From positions 6,447,501 through 6,511,500 of the forward strand of contig NC_064035.1 in assembly GCF_932526225.1 (NCBI RefSeq): a DNA stretch of 64,000 nt. Reading direction: 5' to 3'. Origin of the DNA: Nematostella vectensis. Taxonomy: Eukaryota; Cnidaria; Anthozoa; Actiniaria; Edwardsiidae. Below, piece after piece: positions 22,441 through 35,110 of the stretch. A program made the translations under genes and the position numbers. The number at the start of each line of letters is the position of its first letter. Position 1 is the first letter of the stretch. The notes below the pieces were generated by a model. That model did not search any database. It saw only the letters and a program-made list of their open reading frames with translations, and was not told the DNA's origin.

Positions 22441-23263
22441 TATTGTGCATTTGTTTAGTGCCTTAAATAGATAAATGTTCAAGCGTCCTATTATCCATGA
22501 GTCGTATTCGTATTCACTGCAAAAATACATACAAATTCACCTAGCAATTGTTTAATCTTTATTTGCATGTATTTGCATTGCATGCGGCTCATGGATAATT
22601 CGACGTTTGAACTTGCCACCAAAAATGTTTTTAAGAAAGTTGGCCAATTGACATGCAAGAATCAGCTTTGATTGAATTTTGGAACTGTGCGCACTAGGGC
22701 TAGTGAAGTTGGCTTATTGGCGGTGGCTTATTTCACAAAACTGTCAAGGTGGCCACGGTTGCGTACATCACATCAGATAGCAAGTTTCTCGCATCCTTTT
22801 CTGTCTTATTGAGTTAAACTGCCATAGCATGCGCTACAAAATTCTGCTTTATGTTCACCACAGCATTAACCATAAAGCTCCCTCCTATCCGAAGAACCTT
22901 ATCAACTGCAGTCGTTCGTCCTATAATCTTAGATCGAGATTTTGTCATTATTTAGTGCATTGTAAATATAGTTTTGTCGCCGCTTTATATATATATATTT
23001 TATTATTGTTATTATACACCCCCACCCCCTCCCCAGCAATTCCCCCTCTCGGCTCTTTATAATTAAATCGGGTTTTTATCATTAAAATGCCTTTTTCACT
23101 CGTGATTTCTTGCGAAGAATTACGAATTATCGGAGAGACTTCTGTGTCACTCGATGGTCGGATCGATCATCCGTTACTTTTTGTGGTCTTTCTGTGCTTT
23201 AGCAACACAGCAACCCTTTATATTATGTATAAACTTTCGGTTATCAACTTCCGGTTAAAGCTT
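22441..23263. other. Intergenic, no gene recognised
   Basis: AT-rich sequence between the end of ODAD2 and the fold-back element. Short open frames (for example 22829-23062) lack similarity, splice structure or domains. Confidence 0.6.
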
Positions 23264-23930
23264 AGTACACCTTTTGCTTTTCATTACCGTGAAATACGCA
23301 TTCATTTTAGCCAAAATTACAAACATTCACGCCGATGTACTGTCATTTAAGCGAAAGTAAAATCATTTGAACTAAAAGGAAATACATTAACGAACTTTAC
23401 ATAATTGAGTGAACACAATTGCATTTTCTTCACCTTCATTTACACTATTCGACAACCAGGAATAAAAAATGCATTTTCATTTGCGCGTTGATACATAACA
23501 ATAACACAAACAAAATATCAATAATACGAGAACTCGCAATCAATACAGTGAACGAAACATTCATTAACATTTTTATTACAGCAAGTGCAAACAATAGTAT
23601 TTTGTGAAAAAGTTACAAGTTACAAGTTAATGAATGTTTCGTTCACTGTATTGATTGCGAGTTCTCGTATTATTGATATTTTGTTTGTGTTATTGTTATG
23701 TATCAACGCGCAAATGAAAATACATTTTTTATTCCTGGTTGTCGAATAGTGTAAATTAATGTGAAGAAAATGCAATTGTGTTCACTCAATTATGTAAAGT
23801 TCGTAAATGTATTTCCTTTTAGTTCAAATGATTTTACTTTCGCTTAAATGACAGTACATCGGCGTAAATGTTTGTAATTTTGGCTAAAATGAATGCGTAT
23901 TTCTCGGTAATGAAAAGCAAAAGGTGTACT
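23264..23930. mobile_element. Fold-back element: 305-bp inverted repeat with 57-nt loop
   Basis: The arms at 23264-23568 and 23626-23930 are the same length and differ at only about six positions by eye. The ends are AGTACACCTTTTGC and its complement. The loop (23569-23625) holds a direct AGTTACAAGTTACAAGTT. No transposase or clear target duplication is visible. Near-identity implies a young insertion or arm-to-arm gene conversion. RNA across it would be a long duplex. Confidence 0.9.
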
Positions 23931-26246
23931 ATAAAAATGACGTGTAATCGACCTAAGGCCAATAGATAGCCGTAAAGTATTTATTAGCTAGATTTTTTAG
24001 AAAAGTCTTCCATGTGGGTTAAGCGTGCGCATGCGCCTTACATTTTTCACTGAAGTCAATTGTTCTTCTACGGTTTAATCCAATTCCAGTTGTCAGCTTG
24101 CAGACAATACAAGTAAAATGCTAGCAAACATTTTTATTCATCTGTTTTAGTACTGGCCATTTTGCGTCTCTGGGTTTTCGTGTTGTTTGTTTGACATGTT
24201 TTAATTTGTGCTAAAAGAGAGACTAGCCAAAGGTCCGAGAAACATGAGATAAAGGTTCTGTTAGCTTGGTCTCTGTTTGCTGATTAATAAGAAAAAAACC
24301 TATGTTCGAAGGACAAAATAGAAGAGGACAGATTTCCAAAAATTAATTTTTAATAATTCTTCCCAATCAACTAAACTAAATATAAAAAAAAACTCGTACA
24401 AACACATGGCCCTCGCTTATTCATCAAATAACGATTTTGCGCCTTTCTAGAATGTTAACATGCATAAAACACATTGTATGACAGTAGCGTGATCAATAAT
24501 TGTGGGTATTTTATTTATTTTGGATAGAATATGCTGAAATTTGACAGGCTACCAAAAAGCTTTTCGAAGTGTGCGATGCCAATAGTAAATAATAATTAGT
24601 TATGCTGTTATACTGTTCCTGGTGTGTCATAACATCGAAAACAAATAAGGTATAAGGACATTTTAAGGAACTCTCAGCATCTTGGATGTGTTCATGATTT
24701 GTTAAGTATCCTGTATATCGTTTTTGCACACCAGAAAATGTCTAGGAAAATACATTTGCATTCACGAGTTGGCTCTCAGAGCTTTGATTACTACTTGTTT
24801 CTTTATATCTACACAGAAACTCTTGCCTAAACAGACATGACGGAAAAACCTGGAAAACGCGCAATTCCAGATAGAGAAAGAAGACACAATTACTTACAAT
24901 GGCTATAGGTTCCTTGTTCTACGGACTGATTTTTAAAACACAAATAACGTGAGGCCGAAGTGCACATAACCAGATTTTGGCTTTTTAAGATAATTTTTAC
25001 TTGATCATCATTGCCATGTGCATCAGTTAAGGGACGAAAAGCTCAAATTTCAATGACACTTTACAAAAAGTCGCATCAATTTAAAAACGTCGCACTTGAT
25101 ATTTTGTTTGCTATAAGTTACTAAGTACTCAGAGAAATTCTCCGCCTTATTCGATGTGAAATGCGCTTATTTGAAGCGTCACGTCATGTTTTTCTGTCAT
25201 GTCGCCTAAACAAGATACTTATTTTAGATAGAATCTATAATAGAATCTATTATTCGCTTAAGGATATCAGACAGAGCGGTCAAGGAAGTCTATCGTCAGT
25301 TTTGCTGTTATGTCTCCACTTTGTTGTTCATAGGAAAAAAACTGCAGGAAGTATGCAGAATTCGCAAACCAAAATACAACAAATGTTTAAACAAGAACAC
25401 TGAAGATATTTCTGGGATTTCTTTTTTATATACTCATACTTATAATGTACTCGCTGCCACTCGTACTAGCTGCCACTCGTAAAGAGGCGTTTTTTCACCA
25501 CAGGGAGCCCAGATAGTAGATAGCCTTGGGCTTCCAGTGTTTACACACAGTTTACGTATTTGTACGTACTTGTGCATCATAAAAGACAGGCAAGACAAAA
25601 CAAGGAACGAAAGCGCAAATCATAGCCAAAATATCTTGAGTAGCTGTTAGCGTAGCCTTGTGCTGGGACCAAGGTGGCAGGAGGGAAGAAAAACATCGCA
25701 CCGGTCTCAAAACACCAATATGCAAACACAATATATGGCTGCACCGCATAATCCGCCTGCCACCCAAATGGCTAAAAAATAAGAACTATACTTAAGCTAT
25801 GGATGTCTTTATACACCTCAATAGTTCGCAAACCGCTAATGAAATTTTGTAAAGGAAAAAGATGTTCTGTTGTGTTGTGTTCAGTGTTATGCAACACGTC
25901 CAAGGAAGTATTTTTTTCTGTAGGTACACTTCGAATCCGTCAACAAAGCAAACCAGCATCCGTTACAAACAACTCTTTTTCCCAGGTGACGCACTTCCTG
26001 TGACATGTATTTGCTTTAGTACTTGCGGAAGGATAATTGGTTATGTTAACACTCCGAGGCTTTTCGGGTGCTATATATTCTACCGTGGTCATGCCTGATG
26101 TGAGTGTCGCCAAGAGGATCACAAAGGAAAGTGTTTGCCATAACTGTATATAACTTCTTGGTGGTTCAAGAAGCTAAACGTTTGCCACTGTCTAGTTTTG
26201 ATCTATTTTTGGTCTACTTTTTTTAACAATTCCCGACTCTACGCAA
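23931..26246. other. Intergenic region upstream of the GPCR
   Basis: About 2.3 kb with no recognised gene; the short open frames at 24511, 25161, 25552 and 25803 have no visible domain. A core promoter for the GPCR could not be picked out. Confidence 0.55.
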
Positions 26247-27293
26247 ATGGCTCTAATTGCATCATCAACTCTCAGCCCATTGAACGTCACGTTGCAGCAG
26301 CCAGTCAATGGCTCTACTAACGCCTCGCAAGTCTGGTCTCCATTAGGCCCATTGTCAGAGCTGATCACTTGGTGCGGCATGTATGCCTTGGTCGCTATCA
26401 TCACCGCCATCGGGAACGGTCTAACACTGGCAGTATTTTACATGCAACGTGACAAACCGGGCATACGCAAATGTCATAACAACAAGTTTCTGTGCAGCCT
26501 TGCAGTCGCTGACCTGTTTGTGGGCGCATTGTGTGTTCCCATGTACGTGACTCAGCTAATCTCATCCTGGGGGCCTGGGCATCTAGAGACCAGTGTGCTC
26601 TCAAATCAAATTTTTCTCACGATGGACGTGTTTTGCGGGATGGCGTCTGTTTTCACGCTGTGTGTAATAGCTCTTGATCGTTTCTTCTCTGTCTACGCGC
26701 CCCACGCTCATCGCATGGCGTCCGCTACAGTCTACTTGACGGCATTGTGCTCTCCGTGGCTGCTATCCTCTTTCCTAGCTCTGTTTTTTTTCCTGAGTCT
26801 ATTGGGCTATCTGCCGTTCAAGTACGTGTACAACGCGGTCTCTCTGTCCCTGTTCACGGCCCTGTGTGTCATGTCTGCTGCCTATGCAGGGACCGGGACC
26901 TCACTTCGACGTAGCGCCGCGAAGGCGGGACGGCAGTCTGCAAGGTCAGCGGCCAACCGACGAAAGCAAGTCAAGTTCACCAAGTTGACGCTGATTGTGA
27001 CGCTGACGTTCCTTGTCAGCTGGTGTCCTTTTCAGATCCTCAACATCGTCTTTTACGTCTGCACGATACGTGGAATGTTCTGCACGCCTGTGATCAGCGC
27101 GTCAGCGGTGCAAAGTGTGAAGCTACTGCAGTACGCTAGTTCCATGGCGAATCCCGCTATCTACTCCTTCAAGATCCCCGAGTTCAGGGGAGTGATCAAA
27201 GAGAAAACCTCTTTACTAAGAGCGCGTGGCTCGACGCGTGCACTTAAGATGAATCAAAGAAGAGATGGGATCGAGCTGACTGTGGAAAGTTAG
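26247..27293 (+). CDS. Single-exon class A (rhodopsin family) GPCR, amine-receptor-like
   Basis: A 348-aa seven-helix receptor with no intron. The ATG sits in good context (CAAATGG). The N-terminus has three N-glycosylation sites (N13, N21, N25). Class A anchors are present: GN at 56-57, LAVADL with D89, DRF at 144-146 in place of DRY, SWCPF with W259 and P261, and NPAIY at 302-306. D127 lies exactly 18 residues before R145, the 3.32 position that binds amines, inside DVFCGMASVFTLCVIALDRF, and Y296 fits 7.43. Unusually, position 3.25 is N120 rather than Cys and the second extracellular loop (about 185-198) has no Cys, so the usual disulfide is absent; C272 and C279 may pair in loop 3. The basic third loop (220-246) fits G-protein coupling. 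The ligand is unknown; an orphan cnidarian amine-like receptor is the best description. Confidence 0.9.
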   Translation: MALIASSTLSPLNVTLQQPVNGSTNASQVWSPLGPLSELITWCGMYALVAIITAIGNGLTLAVFYMQRDKPGIRKCHNNKFLCSLAVADLFVGALCVPMYVTQLISSWGPGHLETSVLSNQIFLTMDVFCGMASVFTLCVIALDRFFSVYAPHAHRMASATVYLTALCSPWLLSSFLALFFFLSLLGYLPFKYVYNAVSLSLFTALCVMSAAYAGTGTSLRRSAAKAGRQSARSAANRRKQVKFTKLTLIVTLTFLVSWCPFQILNIVFYVCTIRGMFCTPVISASAVQSVKLLQYASSMANPAIYSFKIPEFRGVIKEKTSLLRARGSTRALKMNQRRDGIELTVES

Positions 27294-27804
27294 AGAGTGA
27301 GGGAAGTGTGCGCGCACTAGTACCTGATCTCTCGGTTCTTTACCATCATTACCCTTTCTTGCTTGCTTGCTTACTTATTGACTTACTTATTTACTTACGT
27401 ATTCACAAGCCATATTTCGAGTAATTAGGCCAGTGTACTTTTTTATTCCAATCACATTTCTAGAACAAAACTTAGCACTTACACATCTGTTGTAAGCTTA
27501 ATCATGATGTTCTTCTGATTGATGAGAAAAATGTTCTTGATCTTGTACGAGTAGCGATGACAACTTCGGCACGGTTAACTGTGAGACGAACAAACAAATT
27601 AATTAGGAAAGAAACAAGCTCCCCTCTTGAAATCATTGCTGCTTTTACGGAATGACAATATACAGTCTATTACTATTACAATTACTATTCTGTGGAAGTT
27701 CAATTTATGAACATACAAAAATTAAGTTAATAAGCATAAGTAACAAGCTGTCGAACCTCTCACGTGACCGACTTTGGAAACCAACAAAGTTCCATTTATA
27801 TTTT
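27294..27804. other. Intergenic, 3' of the GPCR
   Basis: Mostly unremarkable, with a short TTACT/TTGCT run at 27358-27405. No AATAAA was found close to the stop. Confidence 0.5.
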
Positions 27805-28245
27805 CAGGGGCGGCGGGGTGGTCCCATAAGATGGGGGGGGCGAAAGTTGGGGGGAGGGGTGGGTAGTGGTTTCAGGTGGAGGGGTGGTTGGTGGTTTCAG
27901 GGGGGAGGGGTGGGTTGTGGTTCCAAATCTTATTTATAAGAACGCGGGGATTTTAAACTGTTCAAGAAATTTGTTGTCGGTTGCATATATACCGCTTAAA
28001 ACCCGTTGGTTTAAAAAAAACGTTGGTTTAAAAAATACGTTGGTTTAAAAAAAACGTTGGTTTAAAAAAACGTTGGTTTAAAAAAAAGGTTGGTTTAAAA
28101 AAACGTTGGTTTAAAAAAAACGTTGGTTTAAAAAAACGTTGGTTTAAAAAAATGTTGGTTTAAAAAAGGTGGGCGCTGCCCCCCCACTTTCCAGAATGGG
28201 GGGGGCTGGCGCCCCTTCTGCCCCTCTTCCCTTCCGCCGCCCCTG
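27805..28245. mobile_element. TIR element with internal tandem repeat
   Basis: Ends are CAGGGGCGGCGG and CCGCCGCCCCTG. Inside are G-rich stretches and about eleven copies of an about 18-nt unit (ACGTTGGTTTAAAAAA) at 28003-28170. No coding capacity, so probably a non-autonomous DNA transposon. No perfect target duplication was seen. Confidence 0.7.
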
Positions 28246-29606
28246 ATTTCGAAATACCTGTTTGTTACAATCACGCATTATTTACTTTTTCAAACCTTCA
28301 AGACGTTATAAATCCGCCAAAAATTTGTGAAATGGAATGAATTTAGGCATGGCATCGTTGTTTATGATTCTCTTAAATGTTGATGACGTCATCAGGCGAT
28401 GACTTTATCACATGACTTCATAACAGAAATATTATATAATCTTAGCTGTTGAAGTATCTGCAATGATAAATGTAGCTTTATAACATTATTTAGGAGGATG
28501 CTCACAAAGTTACGTATGCATTTTCGATTCTTCCAAATAATAAAATTTTCGTACACTCTTATTTAAATAATTTCTTTAATTTTTTAAATATCGGAAAATC
28601 TTGTTTTGTAGACAGCAACTAGGTGAATATTCTTTGCTTAAAAAAATCGCGAACATATGGTTACATATGCGAATGTTGTGAAAGAACATATCAAACATAT
28701 TCCCCACGGATAGTGTCCTTCGTATGCATTGCCTTATATGGGCATTGATGCCCATATTTAGAAGAGCTAAAGTTTTCCCGCTCCCTGATCTCCAGAAAAC
28801 ATGGTGAAAAATGCTGATTCCTGTCAACTTGAGACTCGAGGCAAAAATGTGTCAAAAAAAACTTTATCGCTTGGTCAAATCTTTATCACACAAGCCTTGA
28901 AAAGCCCTTAGACCCAGGCCTCCAAGAGATTGGCCGAGCGAGTTTTAAGGTCACCCAAATATTGATATGTTTTGTTATTCATAATATCGACTATTCTTTC
29001 GTTTTTTAACTGTGAAATATGCATTGAAACAACTCTTTTCTTGCTCAAATCAGCTCTTCAGATCGTAAGTAGGTGCCCCAGGTGAAAAATCATACTTGAC
29101 TATTTTTGTTTTACAGTATTTGCTGTTTTTTTAGTTTTTCTCGCCAGTTTCGGGCGTTTGTTTCCGAAGCTAAAAATGTCGAGCGCGCGTAAATTGCTTT
29201 CCCGCCACTCGTTTTTACAGCCTAAAAAGTGTAAAGTTCCCGGATGATCGCGCGCAACAACCGAATCGCTAAGTAACGAAATACGTCTAAACACCCTTAT
29301 ATATGTGCTGCCTATCTTCTATTTTGGAGGGGAAGGGCTATATGTGTTACTTTACGCACAATATACACCCATTTCAAATAAGGTTGCCAATTGGAAAATG
29401 GCCCAAGTAGTTTGGATAATGTAGATTTTTTGTATTAATGCGTTCCTTTTACTATATGTGCCTCATTGGAGACTTAATGGGTTCTTTGACTGTTATAAAA
29501 GCATATAATAGTTGTATTCTCCATAGTTACTGGTTTTAGGCACTCGTAGTTTTCCATTTTCTTAAAGTCAAACTTAATTGAAATAGGTGTATATGTATAG
29601 CCGTAG
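28246..29606. other. Intergenic, no gene recognised
   Basis: AT-rich sequence with only short unsupported open frames. Nothing further was identified. Confidence 0.55.
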
Positions 29607-30209
29607 CAGGCGCCCGTTTCTCGAAACACCCGAGAATGCTCGGGCCCGAAAACTTCATTTTGCATTTTTGCTCAAAATTTAGCATGTTTTCCCTTTCCCT
29701 GAGAACCGCTTTCATGTTTTAGAACAGTTTGAACTTCCTCTTGGTTCATATTCCAAATGGTTGCGCTCAATAGGGCTATTTTAGAAGTTTTTTTTGTAGC
29801 CAAAAAGTTACCGGTAAAGTCTCGGGTGCCTGCTAGGTCCGAGAAAATGTTTAATATTTAAGCCATGTGACTTTCGGGCCCGAGAAATTCGTAAAAGATC
29901 AAAATCTATAAATCCTTCACTGGAAGGATCGTATTTGTGGTAAAATGCGATGTTTGACGATATTTCAACACATTCAGATACCATAGGGAGGGGATGTAAA
30001 AGAACCACTGGGGACGCAATAAACCCTCTGGCCGTGACCACCCCCAGTGACAGTGCTTACTAACCGAGGGCAATATGTTAGAAAACGGTATATTCGGTTA
30101 AATATGTTACCCTCGATAAACAAAGATTAAACTGAAACCATAGCTTTTCAAATTTAAGGAATAAAACGTTTTCGGGCCCTAAAACTCTGTTTCGAGAAAC
30201 GAGCCCCTG
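29607..30209. mobile_element. Probable TIR element with GTTTCTCGAAAC ends
   Basis: CAGGCGCCCGTTTCTCGAAA near the left end is inverted as GTTTCGAGAAACGAGCCCCTG at the right, and GGGCCCGAAAAC is inverted close to each end. About 600 bp with no coding content. Confidence 0.55.
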
Positions 30210-30400
30210 GCCACGTAAGATTAGGGGGTGAAGGGGGGCACAATACAGAAACAGTAAGAAAATATGGGGGGGGGGGGGGCACAGCCACGCCCCTCTGGTC
30301 ATCTTATAATTTCTCCGCCTGTTGTTGCCCTTACAAGGAGGGCCTACAGGGCCGTATCAGGGGGTGTGGCACTGGGGGCACGTGCTTTTCCGATATTTTT
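30210..30400. repeat. Dispersed G-rich repeat fragments
   Basis: Pieces such as CGTAAGATTAGGGGG, CACAGCCACGCCCCT and GGGCACTGGGGGCACGTGC are shared with 35676-35825, partly inverted. A non-autonomous repeat family is likely. Confidence 0.6.
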
Positions 30401-33400
30401 AAAAAGGATATAAGGAAATGACCAGAAGGGGAGTCACTGTATCCTCGATATTCTCAAAATGTTAATGTTCCTGATAACTCGAACTGACTTCAAGTTTACC
30501 AAAGACTCTTTTTCGTCATTTCTGCTCGAATAGTTTGAACCGCCCGTTAAAGTTTAAGTAAACAGGATGATGATTTATAGTGGTTTGTGTGATCACAGGT
30601 GGCCAAGTGTGTTACATCAGCGTATGGAGCCTCTCGCCTCTGCTTAAACGGGCGGTTTTAAATGTCGAGTGCTAGGAACATATAGTTGATATTGTATAAG
30701 CGCGACATAAATGCCACATTTAATTTTTAATTGATAATAATGTATTTCTTTACCTTTTTACGTATCTTTTCAGCATCAATGCTTTAATGCCTTATTTATC
30801 TTCGAGTTATATTCTGGCTTCAATTTCCCGATTTGTACTTTCCTTGGTCGACACCGTGCTTTTATACACGGAGGCCTCAAAGGCGATGCAGTTAATTCAA
30901 ATGCCTTGCGTACTACAAGTTCTCGCTGCTTGTTTACAAATTTGCAGTGAACAAAGTCGGTGATCAGCATCAGAAGAATTGAGAAGATTATCCTCATATT
31001 TGGGCTTGACGATGTGCAGGAAAAACAGAAAGCTTTGCCAGCAGACGCGAAGAACAGAAACAACTTTTACTGTTGTGTTAAGTTGTTTGTTAAACCCTAT
31101 ATATGGCCAGTAACAGCATCCCTGACCCACGCGTGCCTGGCCTGCTAACGATCGATGATTGCAGGTTGTTGGCACTTAAATATATACCCTTGGTTATATA
31201 GGTACTTGGTTGATGTTCACAGATAAGACCCATTGAGTACTTAAGTATTGGGACTTGTTTGGGACTCGATTGCTCCTTTCCCCGCTTTTTGTGGGTGTGA
31301 TATTGTGGTGTGTAAACAACTTGAGTTCGTGGGTCTTGAAAACCCACACAAGCTTGGACTAGAGCACCTGCTAAAGATAAAAGCCCACGTCTAGGGAGCT
31401 CTAGTCCACCGATCTTCTTATTCCCCATAGTTATATTTTATCAATATAAAAAACATGTCCCGATTAATATTCAAGCTTTGCCTGAACACGAGAAAAAAAA
31501 ATGTCGCCTGCAAAGAAAAGGATTCGAACGATGGCGGCTAATTACCTTCTAGGTTGGCTAGTAACTGAGTTTACCCGAAGAAAGCAATTGTACTGAACAT
31601 CCTTTAATTTTATCGCACCCTGGGAAAAACTCTTCTCGGGTTAAGATCTTATAATTCAAAATCGAGCTATGGAAATAATAAAAATCTCTGATAATTTCAC
31701 ACGATATTTAAATTTTTGTGCGTCTATTAACAAAAAAAACGAAACAAAAATACTCATATCAAATTTGGAATTCATCCATCTGAATGTCTATAAAAAAACG
31801 TGCCTACTAAAAATCATATCAAAGACTTCGATGTGACATCGATCTTAACATGTTTTTTGTCCAGTATTTCCACTATCCTCATCGAGGCGGGAATACACAT
31901 AGTGAAATAAATTAATAAATATGTGACAAATTACCAGGTGGAGCCCAAAAATGCTAAATAAAAACAGAAGAAAATCAGTTGTCGGACCCTTTTGTCCAAA
32001 ACAAGCTGTTTTTCCACAAAACCATTATTATAGTGTTTATGAAACAGTTTACTACACTAATTATTGTATACGCCCAAAATATGCGCAAGTCAAGATTTAG
32101 AAAGTCATGTTGCAGAGGATATGGCTCTCCATTCCTAAGCGTATGAATGGAATAAAAACTCTGATAATAATATGCAACTAGTTTTTTTTTTACAGCTTTT
32201 CTGATTTTTTCCCTCTGACTCAGAAAGACTTTAGACAAGCTTGAAGCTGTGGAAAAACAAAATGGTCTGCGTAGGCGTGATGGAATCAGGGAAATAAATC
32301 ACCATAGTTGAAAGATAACCTCATCAGCTAGAGAGGACCTGATGGTTTGTTTTAACGCCTATGTAAAAAAAGGAGTAGCGATATAAACACTCGTTAGTTT
32401 GGTTTTGCGCTATTTTGTATTTTAACCCTATTCAGACGGGGAGGGGGGGGGGGGGTGGTTTAAGGTCTCCAGCAACTTTGAGTTGTAAAAATTTTTTAGG
32501 GCTAGAGCATTGAAATTTGATGACTTTTCCTAAATTTATAGCCTGGTAATCATTGCAACAAAGTTATGAGACATAGGTTTAATGAAAATTAGGCAAAACG
32601 CTTTAAGTCGTTAAGATCAACTACGACGTGCTCAACGTAAATCCATGTCATATAAACGTTTTGTACCAAGTTTTGAAAAAACACAATAGAAATTTACATC
32701 TCTATTTTAGGGGGGAGGTGTAGTGTTTTTTTTTGTCAATTTTTGAACTTCTCAAAATAGTGTTTGTAAAAATAGCAAAATCATTGATATCCACCTGAAA
32801 TCATTAATATAACTTGAAACGAAGATTAAATGTTGTCAAAAAGCTTTACATTTTGCTACCCATTTTATATTGATTAAAATAAATAAGTTTCATTAAATCC
32901 AATATGGCGGATCCACGATGGCGGATCCAAGATGGCGGATGCTGATGTCACATAATTAGCTAAAAATCGCTGATTTTTTAAAAACTAACATCTAAATTTG
33001 GCGAAACACTTTTGGTATTCCTCTATTGTAAATAAAAAGCAGAATTTTTTTTTTGGGAAAGATATTTAAATTATTACTTTAATTAAAAGTTCATTCGCAA
33101 ACTTATGCTATATTATAAAGGTACCATGCCAATCAATGACGTCACCGATATCATATATTGTTGTCATAGAAACAGTGTCACTAATAATATATGTCTACTG
33201 CAAGATAATAAGATTATCGAAAAAAGACATACAGAAATACATATCTTAAAAAAACTTAAATACTTAAGAGTGACCGTCTCAGACCAAGAAAATTTTTGTT
33301 CAGAACAAAAATACCATCTTTTGCCAGAAGATAGCCCTTGATGACCTTAGTATTCTGTGAAAGTTTGAAACGAATCGGATAAATATTTTTGGCTTGAGAG

Positions 33401-34209
33401 GGGAAAATGTATTTTTCGAATATAATTAGAATATAAATATGTCTAAAAAAATCAAAATTAAGCCGGGCGGCAAAAATCAAACTTGATTGATAGAAATCAT
33501 ATAATTGTACATATTTGGATTAGGTCGTTGGTAGTTTTAGTATTTTTCTTAATTTTTAACAGATTTTTCAATTATTTTCTGTTTTTCGTACTCCGTAAAT
33601 AAGCCCGGAAAACGAGGCCTTTATCTTCCATGGGACGTGGAATTGCACAATTCTTTTCACTAATAGGGTTAAATACACATAATACCTACCGCATCGTACC
33701 ATCGCTCTGGACCAACTGAAAAACAGACGGGGGTAATCGTCGGCGAAATCAAACCCAAAGGGAAAGCACTTTTGGTGTTGTCAACAAAAATTCTTTAATC
33801 CTAAGGGAAAGCAAATACGTTTTAGTTGAAGGAATTTTTATTCCTAAGAGAAAGACCGCTCCTCTAAGAAATAGCAGTTGGTCGATATTTTATACCCTTG
33901 GTGATCACCCCTGTCTACTTTTCTGGAAATATTTCTTGCCCAGGTCGGTTATATCTAAACCCCATAAAGCTGCCTGAATCAGTAAATACTATAGATAGTA
34001 TTAGTCTTAGACAGAAAAAGCACCGAATATTCTAGAAATTTTGTTTTGAGAGCAGAAAATACGAGTTGATTGAGTGAGCTTAGCAGGCAGACATGTCGCA
34101 GGCATCAGCGCCGCGTGAACGGAGCCCAATACCTAAGAAAAAGTGGTATATAAAACAAATATGGTAACAAATATTGGTAACCCATCGACTCGAGTTTTCG
34201 TGACGCAAT
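30401..34209. other. Intergenic, AT-rich, no firm gene
   Basis: About 3.8 kb. Apart from a possible secreted-peptide frame at 30776-30997 on the minus strand, no supported gene is seen. Three copies of GATGGCGGATCC-like sequence occur at 32905-32940. A G run lies at 32440-32455. Confidence 0.55.
30776..30997 (-). CDS. Possible small secreted peptide or first exon, unrecognised
   Basis: From an internal ATG at 30997 the minus strand reads 73 codons: a hydrophobic start (MRIIFSILLMLITDFVHC) like a signal peptide, then a basic region with a C-x4-C (PPCIKARC) and many Lys/Arg. The frame extends upstream of this ATG. PPC.KARC loosely recalls the PDGF/VEGF cystine-knot entry, but the other knot cysteines are absent. 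It may equally be a chance frame. Confidence 0.2.
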   Translation of the reverse strand: MRIIFSILLMLITDFVHCKFVNKQRELVVRKAFELTASPLRPPCIKARCRPRKVQIGKLKPEYNSKINKALKH

Positions 34210-35110
34210 GTCCGACGGTCCGTCCCATAAAGCATCGTATGAGAACCAAACTTGGCTGTCAAGGGAGGGGCAAAACTGTGGTCACGTGATTTGCAACGTC
34301 ATCGATGACGTCACTAGAAGCAAAAATATGCTGACGTCATAAAAATATATTTATATTTGACGAAGAAGAAAACATCATATGCAACCAAACTCGGTAGGTA
34401 TCATGTAGGTGTCAAGGGGGATGCAAAAATATGGTCACGTGTTGTGTGACGTCATCGATGACGTCACTTAGAGCAAAAAAACGTGATTAAAAGCAAAATC
34501 ATTCATATCTCTTGAAAGAAACGTTATTTCACAACCAAACTCGGTAGGTGTCATGTTGGTGTCAAGGGGGGTGCTCAAATATCGTCACGTGACTGGACGT
34601 CATCAATGACGTCACTAGAAGCAAAACATGCTGACGCCATCAAATAAACAACATTCTTATCTCGTGAAAGAAACATTGTATAACAACCAAACTTGGTAGG
34701 TGTCATGTATGTGTCAACGGGGGTGCCAAGATATGATCACGTGTTACGTGACGTCATCGATGACGTCACTTTAAGAACAATTATTCCGATGTCATATCTA
34801 TATTCTTATCTCCTAAACGAAACATTATATGACAACCAAACTTGGTATGTGTCATGTATGTGTCAAGGGTGCACCAATATAGTCACGTGATTATGACGTC
34901 ATCGATGACGTCACTAAAAGACGTCACTAAAATATGCTGACGTCATCAAAATAAAAAAAAATATTTTTCAAGAAGGAAACATCGTGTGACAAACTCTGTA
35001 GGTGTCATGTAGGTGTCAAGGGGGATGCAACAATGTGGTCACGTGTTGTGTGACGCCATCGATGACGTCACTTAAAGCAAAATCACGTGATTTGTGAAAT
35101 CGTTGACTTC
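34210..35110 (+). repeat. Satellite of about 146-154 bp with CRE palindromes, 6 units
   Basis: Each unit holds a palindrome based on TGACGTCATCGATGACGTCA, an E-box-like TCACGTG 10-15 nt before it, a CTGACGTCAT further on, and AACCAAACTCGGTAGGTGTC. Palindromes lie near 34303, 34450, 34600, 34752, 34898 and 35055. The same family occurs in reverse orientation at 62050-63320. Confidence 0.85.

Noticed and set aside
30776-30997. PDGF/VEGF-like gene
   Set aside because: Only a signal-like start and a PPC.KARC resemblance; the remaining cystine-knot residues are absent, so listed only as a low-confidence frame.
31505-31570. tRNA-like T-arm (GGATTCGAAC, read on the minus strand as GTTCGAATCC)
   Set aside because: No matching D, anticodon or acceptor stems could be folded around it.
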